Below, one piece after another: positions 14,832-18,879 of a stretch of 18,879 nucleotides of DNA; positions within the stretch are counted from its first letter, which is position 1, and the number at the start of each line of letters is the position of its first letter. The stretch spans positions 1 to 18,879 of the forward strand of contig JAKEEV010000427.1 of the NCBI GenBank assembly GCA_022616395.1, in the 5' to 3' direction. Below the pieces are notes generated by a model, which did no database searches, was not told the origin of the DNA, and saw only the letters and a program-made list of their open reading frames with translations. Source of the stretch: Planctomycetia bacterium. Its GTDB lineage: Bacteria; Planctomycetota; Planctomycetia; Gemmatales; Gemmataceae. A program made the position numbers and the translations under genes.

Positions 14832-16775
14832 TCAGCGCCTGAGCACTTCACTGAGAATGTAGTCGCGAAGCAAGAGAGCGACCCGCAGCATCGCGTCAGC
14901 GGCTTCCTCGAACTTGTCCGCGACCCGACTCGTCAGGTGCCACTGCTTGAAGTCGCCGGTGAAATCGAGAACCTCCGCCTGAGCTTGTCGGTGGGCGTCG
15001 TCGCTCTGGTGTTCCACCTTCAACACGCGGTCCACCGCATGGAGGAAATCTTCAACCTGCTCTCGCGAACTTCCTCGATGCAGGCAGCGAGCATTCTCGA
15101 CCGCCTTCAAGTATTCTCGCGCGCCTTCAACCACCAACCCAGCCAGTTCACTCAGAGCCGCGGACGGAGCAGGCGGGTCATTGGCAAGCAGCAGGCTCAG
15201 CCGATAGATCGCGTCTTCCAGAGCGTCTGCGATGTCATCGGCGTGAATGAGCAAGTTGATGATCGGGGCGGAATCCTCCCCCCGACTCCCTCGCGTCCGC
15301 CGAACGATCTCGTCGGCCTGATGCTCCCACTTCCGGGCGCGCTTCACCGTGCGCTTGACGAAGTCGCGATCCGATCCCGATGGCCCCAGAAGATCACCGG
15401 CTGCGGTCGCCAGTTCCACCGCGAGCGATGCTTGTTCAGAAGCCGACGCGAGCAAACCCTGGTGGGCGGTGTCGATGTAATGGCGAAGTTCAGCGCTAAT
15501 CTCATCGCGAATCAGGAACTCGGAGCGACCCTCTCGCAACCCCTCGCTCGCAGTCTGAAGGGTGAACTTGAGGAACTCGGCTGTTCGCTCCGGTCCGAGA
15601 ATATCCGAGAGCAACCCCGCTGGCGGAAGCGAAAGCCGCCCCGCGGTTCGGAGGGCGTCGAAGATCAACTGGTCGCCGCCGAGAACCAGAAAGGCCATGT
15701 GTCCGTAGTCGTTGTCGGCTGCCCACCGGAGGACGCTGAGACAGACCCGGCGCTTGGCGAACTTCCGCAGCCGCTTGCGCGCCCGGTTCCAGTCAATCAG
15801 GAACACCAGCCGCGAGCCGAGATGGGTCAGATACGCGAGCCGCTCTGCGGGCGATTGCGCTGTGTACGTTCCCAGGCACAGGTGGTACAGGTCTTCGCCC
15901 AGACCGGCTGCGCGTTTTGAGACTGTGTCCTGCCAGTGCACCGCGAAGCGCTCGAACAGACTCTGAAAGAATAGTACCCGCTCGATGTGGACGTCGGTGT
16001 ACGTGAGCGTGACTCGGTCGGCCTCGACGTGAATCACAAGTACGTGAGCCGCGGTCACGCCGATGTCGTTCTGGATGACCAACCGGCCATTGCTGCGTGT
16101 GGCTGTGGTGCCCAGACCGGGGTGATCGAACTTCAACTCCCGTGTGCGATTCAAACCAGCCATGAACGCCGCGATCAGCGGTCGATCCTCATCCTCGATC
16201 CCGTAGACACTCGCGCCGGCAATCGTTTCGGTCGCCAATCGCTTCTGGAGCTTGTTTAGCTCCTTGTGCAGATCCATCACCAAGAGGTGAAGGCTATCGC
16301 CCTCGGTCCGCGACCCTGAAGTCAGTCGGTCGATTGTGGTCCTGGAGATGTGATCGTTCGCGGGCGGAGGGGTCTGAGCGAGAATCGCGTTCAGCCGTTT
16401 CTCGTAATCCGTTGCCGTGTGCTTGTTGCGTGCTTCTCCGTTCCCGATCGCGCGAAGTGGAGCGAGCATTCGGCGAACATCTTCCACCAGAGCTTCGCAA
16501 ATCTGCCGACCACGATGAATGGAATAGGTGTCGCGATCCTCCTTGCGACTCCGATTGACAACCGCGTCCAGTTCAGCGTCCGGTTCGTTCGCGGCGAGCC
16601 GCTCCCGCTTGAGATCGGAGGTTTTCCGGTGCGGATGATCGGCATGTTCGCGTGCTGATTGTAGGAGCGTCATCCGGTACTTGGCGCGGTCGTTGGCGGT
16701 CAGTCCCTCGTTGACCAGCGCCGGCAAGAGGAGCGCTCTTTCCCCAAGTTCGCCGATGATCTGTGCCTTCGACAT
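14832..16775 (-). CDS. Large protein with C-terminal DUF47/PhoU-like helical domain
   Basis: A 647-residue soluble protein. The C-terminal 200 or so residues are an all-helical PhoU/DUF47-type domain with acidic metal-binding style motifs: KWEHQADEIVRRTR (about 482-495), INLLIHADDIADALEDA, VLKVEHQSDDAHRQ and SRVADKFEEAADAMLRVALL. In PhoU-family proteins such E/DxxxD motifs bind metal clusters, and DUF47 proteins often partner with phosphate transporters. The N-terminal 400 residues are not recognised: a charged region with RKTSDLKRERLAANEPDAEL, a helical middle, and a part with VLVIHVEADRVTLTYTDVHI. No transporter gene is adjacent; instead the truncated dikinase follows by 11 nt. The ATG at 16775 was chosen for the downstream composition; the upstream frame extension does not look coding. 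The ribosome site (GGTAAGG) is weak. Confidence 0.75.
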   Translation of the reverse strand: MSKAQIIGELGERALLLPALVNEGLTANDRAKYRMTLLQSAREHADHPHRKTSDLKRERLAANEPDAELDAVVNRSRKEDRDTYSIHRGRQICEALVEDVRRMLAPLRAIGNGEARNKHTATDYEKRLNAILAQTPPPANDHISRTTIDRLTSGSRTEGDSLHLLVMDLHKELNKLQKRLATETIAGASVYGIEDEDRPLIAAFMAGLNRTRELKFDHPGLGTTATRSNGRLVIQNDIGVTAAHVLVIHVEADRVTLTYTDVHIERVLFFQSLFERFAVHWQDTVSKRAAGLGEDLYHLCLGTYTAQSPAERLAYLTHLGSRLVFLIDWNRARKRLRKFAKRRVCLSVLRWAADNDYGHMAFLVLGGDQLIFDALRTAGRLSLPPAGLLSDILGPERTAEFLKFTLQTASEGLREGRSEFLIRDEISAELRHYIDTAHQGLLASASEQASLAVELATAAGDLLGPSGSDRDFVKRTVKRARKWEHQADEIVRRTRGSRGEDSAPIINLLIHADDIADALEDAIYRLSLLLANDPPAPSAALSELAGLVVEGAREYLKAVENARCLHRGSSREQVEDFLHAVDRVLKVEHQSDDAHRQAQAEVLDFTGDFKQWHLTSRVADKFEEAADAMLRVALLLRDYILSEVLRR

Positions 16776-17173
16776 GGCCTTACCCTGGAAGTTCCTGCGA
16801 ATGGCGAACCGGACGAATCTCTCGCTTGTGATCGCAATATCCGGGCCGAAACTCCGGCTACTCCGATCGTGGAATGGGGCGTCCACGGGTGGTGTGCGGA
16901 ATCGTGACAAACCGTTCACAGGGTGTGACGAGACCGCACAGCCCGAATCACGATTGACGGACCTTACCTCTGCAGAGTCGTTCAGGTCTGCCCGCGTCAT
17001 GAAGGGCCGATGGTCCTTCGGTCAATCCTCGACGCGTTGGCCCCGGAGTTGCTTTGGCACAAGTTGGACGAGTGACTTGCTAACCGGACTGTATCGGCTG
17101 GGGAGACTCTGGCCACCATATCAGGGACGTGAAGTGATCGGACCCCGGATCAGCACCTGTTAAGGGATGAAGC
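16776..17173. other. Divergent intergenic region between DUF47 and acs genes
   Basis: About 400 bp between two divergent start codons, with no gene I can support. It should hold both promoters, but I found no good -35/-10 pair. It carries an 8-bp dyad AATCGTGA/TCACGATT at 16900-16907 and 16948-16955, and between them TCACA-GGG-TGTGA (16916-16928), which could be operator elements. Confidence 0.55.
16900..16955. repeat. Nested dyads, candidate operator
   Basis: An outer perfect 8-bp inverted repeat (AATCGTGA and TCACGATT) encloses an inner 5-bp one (TCACA-GGG-TGTGA). Placement midway between divergent genes suits a shared regulator site, but the two centres differ by about 5 nt and the spacing is long, so chance remains possible. 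Confidence 0.3.
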
Positions 17174-18879
17174 ATGCCCTGGGAACCGATCACCAAGCCG
17201 CGAGACTGGCTGGCGGCCCCGAACCTCGGGAACTACGACCAAGTTCGATCCGCGTTCTCGTGGGAGCAGGCGCGCAAGGAACTGGATGGGTTGCCCGATG
17301 GTCGGGGATTGAACATCGGTCACGAAGCCATCGACCGCCACGCCGTGAGTCCACTCCGAGATCATGTCGCGATCGGATGGCTGGCGAAAGACGGTACAGT
17401 GGAGCAATTCACCTTTGCACGCCTCCGCAACTTGACCAATCGCTTCGCCGATGTGCTCCGGAAGCTCGGCGTGGTGAAGGGCGACCGGGTGTTCCTTCTA
17501 ACCGGACGGATTCCCGAGTTGTACGTCGCGGCCCTCGGCGCGCTCAAGCACCGGTGCATCGTATCGCCGCTATTCTCGGCGTTCGGCCCAGAACCGCTTC
17601 GCTCCCGACTCACCATCGGTCAGGCGCGGGTGCTGGTAACTACGTACCCGCTGTATCAGCGGAAGATCGCGCCAATCCGCTCGGCGCTGCCGTTGCTGGA
17701 ACACGTACTCCTGGTCGGTGATGCTCACCGGCCCGCGGATGTGCCGAACACCCTCGACCTATACCGACGGATGGCGCAGGCAAGCGACGAGTATGTGATG
17801 GAGCCGACTGACCCACAGGACATCGCCCTGTTGCACTTCACCAGCGGGACAACCGGCACGCCGAAGGGAGCGGTTCACGTGCATGAAGCGGTGGTCGCGC
17901 ACCATGCCACGGGCAAGCTCGCGCTCGACCTGCACCCGGATGACGTGTTCTGGTGTACCGCCGATCCGGGCTGGGTCACGGGCACTTCTTACGGCATCAT
18001 CGCCCCGCTGACCAATGGAGTGACCAGCATCGTCGATGAAGCCGAGTTCGACGCCGAGCGGTGGTACCGCACCCTGCAAGATCACAAGATCACAGTCTGG
18101 TACACCGCCCCGACTGCGATCCGGATGCTGATGAAGGCCGGGCCGGAGCTGGCCCGCAAGTACGACCTCTCCGCGCTCCGCTTCGCGGCCAGCGTTGGCG
18201 AGCCACTCAATCCAGAAGCCGTGGTTTGGGGAAAGGAGACGCTCGGTCATCCGTTCCACGACAACTGGTGGCAAACCGAGACCGGCGGAATCATGATCGC
18301 GAACTATGCGTGCATGGACATTCGCCCCGGCTCGATGGGCAAACCGTTGCCGGGAATCGAAGCCGCCATCGTCCGACAGACCGAGAGCGGGCAAGTCGAG
18401 GAGATCGTCGAGCCGGGTGTGCAGGGCGAATTGGCACTGCGGCCGGGCTGGCCGTCGATGTTTCGCGGCTACTGGAACGAACCGGAGCGATACAAGAAGT
18501 GTTTCGCGGAGGGCTACTACCTCACCGGCGACCTCGCGAAGCGCGACGCGGACGGCTACTTCTGGTTCGTCGGTCGCAAGGACGATGTCATCAAGACATC
18601 CGGCCACCTGATCGGACCATTCGAGGTCGAGAGCGTGTTGATGGAACACAAGGCCGTGGCTGAAGCCGGGGTGATCGGCAAGCCGGACCCGGTTGCGATG
18701 GAGATCGTGAAGGCGTTCGTCGCGCTGAAGCCGGGTTACGAGCCGAACGAGGAGTTAAGGAGCGAACTGCTCGGGTTCGCACGCTCGCGACTGGGCGCGG
18801 TCGTGGCTCCAAAGGAAATCGAGTTCGTTCCCTCCGTGCCAAAGACACGTTCGGGGAAGATCATGCGGCGGCTACTCAA
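17174..18879 (+). CDS. acsA: Acetyl-CoA synthetase (acetate-CoA ligase), 3' end cut by window
   Basis: ATP + acetate + CoA to acetyl-CoA + AMP + pyrophosphate; cytoplasmic ANL-superfamily enzyme. Visible 568 codons include the P-loop-like LLHFTSGTTGTPKGAVHVH (about 216-234), CTADPGWVTGTSYG, DNWWQTETGG with the double Trp that narrows the acyl pocket for acetate, YYLTGDLAKRDADGYF, FVGRKDDVIKTSGHLIGPFE and the C-terminal KTRSGKIMRRLL. In that last motif the Lys is catalytic and in relatives is switched off by acetylation. Total length near 570 matches the shorter AcsA form (Bacillus type) rather than the 650-residue form. The sequence ends a few codons from the expected stop. AAGGGATGA lies just before the ATG. 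It is divergent from the DUF47-dikinase pair and probably shares its regulatory region. Confidence 0.95.
   Translation, partial: MPWEPITKPRDWLAAPNLGNYDQVRSAFSWEQARKELDGLPDGRGLNIGHEAIDRHAVSPLRDHVAIGWLAKDGTVEQFTFARLRNLTNRFADVLRKLGVVKGDRVFLLTGRIPELYVAALGALKHRCIVSPLFSAFGPEPLRSRLTIGQARVLVTTYPLYQRKIAPIRSALPLLEHVLLVGDAHRPADVPNTLDLYRRMAQASDEYVMEPTDPQDIALLHFTSGTTGTPKGAVHVHEAVVAHHATGKLALDLHPDDVFWCTADPGWVTGTSYGIIAPLTNGVTSIVDEAEFDAERWYRTLQDHKITVWYTAPTAIRMLMKAGPELARKYDLSALRFAASVGEPLNPEAVVWGKETLGHPFHDNWWQTETGGIMIANYACMDIRPGSMGKPLPGIEAAIVRQTESGQVEEIVEPGVQGELALRPGWPSMFRGYWNEPERYKKCFAEGYYLTGDLAKRDADGYFWFVGRKDDVIKTSGHLIGPFEVESVLMEHKAVAEAGVIGKPDPVAMEIVKAFVALKPGYEPNEELRSELLGFARSRLGAVVAPKEIEFVPSVPKTRSGKIMRRLL

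Noticed and set aside
14937..15920. 327-codon plus-strand frame opposite the DUF47 gene
   Set aside because: Shadow frame with no initiation signal; the minus strand carries recognisable DUF47 motifs.
17050..17090. TGGCAC as half of a sigma54 promoter before acsA
   Set aside because: The GC element needed at the -12 position is absent at the required spacing.
17759..18649. 296-codon minus-strand frame opposite acsA
   Set aside because: Antisense of acetyl-CoA synthetase, whose motifs are complete on the plus strand.

Overview
The window is GC-rich bacterial DNA, most likely from a planctomycete of the Gemmata type. The grounds are a DUF1559 pseudopilin-like protein, a secreted many-bladed WD40 protein, a DUF1573 protein, an integron-type integrase, and several decayed genes and insertion elements. 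The lineage is inferred from gene content; no rRNA gene is present to confirm it.

Layout. (1) Positions 1-929, minus strand: a tyrosine recombinase of the integron-integrase (IntI) type, cut by the window edge. (2) Positions 1028-8241, minus strand: an apparent five-gene unit for secreted or envelope proteins, with a good sigma70-type promoter at 8212-8241 and a strong intrinsic terminator at 1028-1054. In transcription order it encodes a membrane-anchored DUF1573 protein, a LolA-like protein with a C-terminal membrane helix, a small secreted protein whose frame is broken, a DUF1559 pseudopilin-like protein, and a 1053-residue secreted WD40 protein with about 21 blades. (3) Positions 8282-10227: a mobile-DNA scar. 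It holds fragments of at least two or three genes, an 84-bp TA-flanked element with two nested hairpins, a perfect hairpin, an IS5-family (IS427-like) insertion sequence whose transposase is split at a run of nine A, and a strong terminator. (4) Positions 10440-13192, plus strand: a stand-alone glycogen-binding-type (CBM48) domain protein followed by a full phosphoenolpyruvate synthase. (5) Positions 13195-16775, minus strand: a pair of genes converging on the synthase with only 2 bp between them. They are a 647-residue protein with a C-terminal DUF47/PhoU-like domain, then a short pyruvate phosphate dikinase homologue that lacks the PEP/pyruvate barrel. (6) Positions 17174 to the end, plus strand: acetyl-CoA synthetase, divergent from the DUF47 gene and missing only its last codons.

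The right half suggests a C2/C3 metabolic locus: acetate activation, the pyruvate-PEP step that starts gluconeogenesis, and a possible glycogen-sensing domain. A PhoU-like protein and a truncated dikinase sit beside it and may link phosphate status to phosphoryl transfer; that link is inference. The most unusual points are the truncated dikinase paired with a DUF47 protein, the CBM48-PEP synthase pair, the nested double-hairpin element, the A9 transposase frameshift, and the integron-type integrase.
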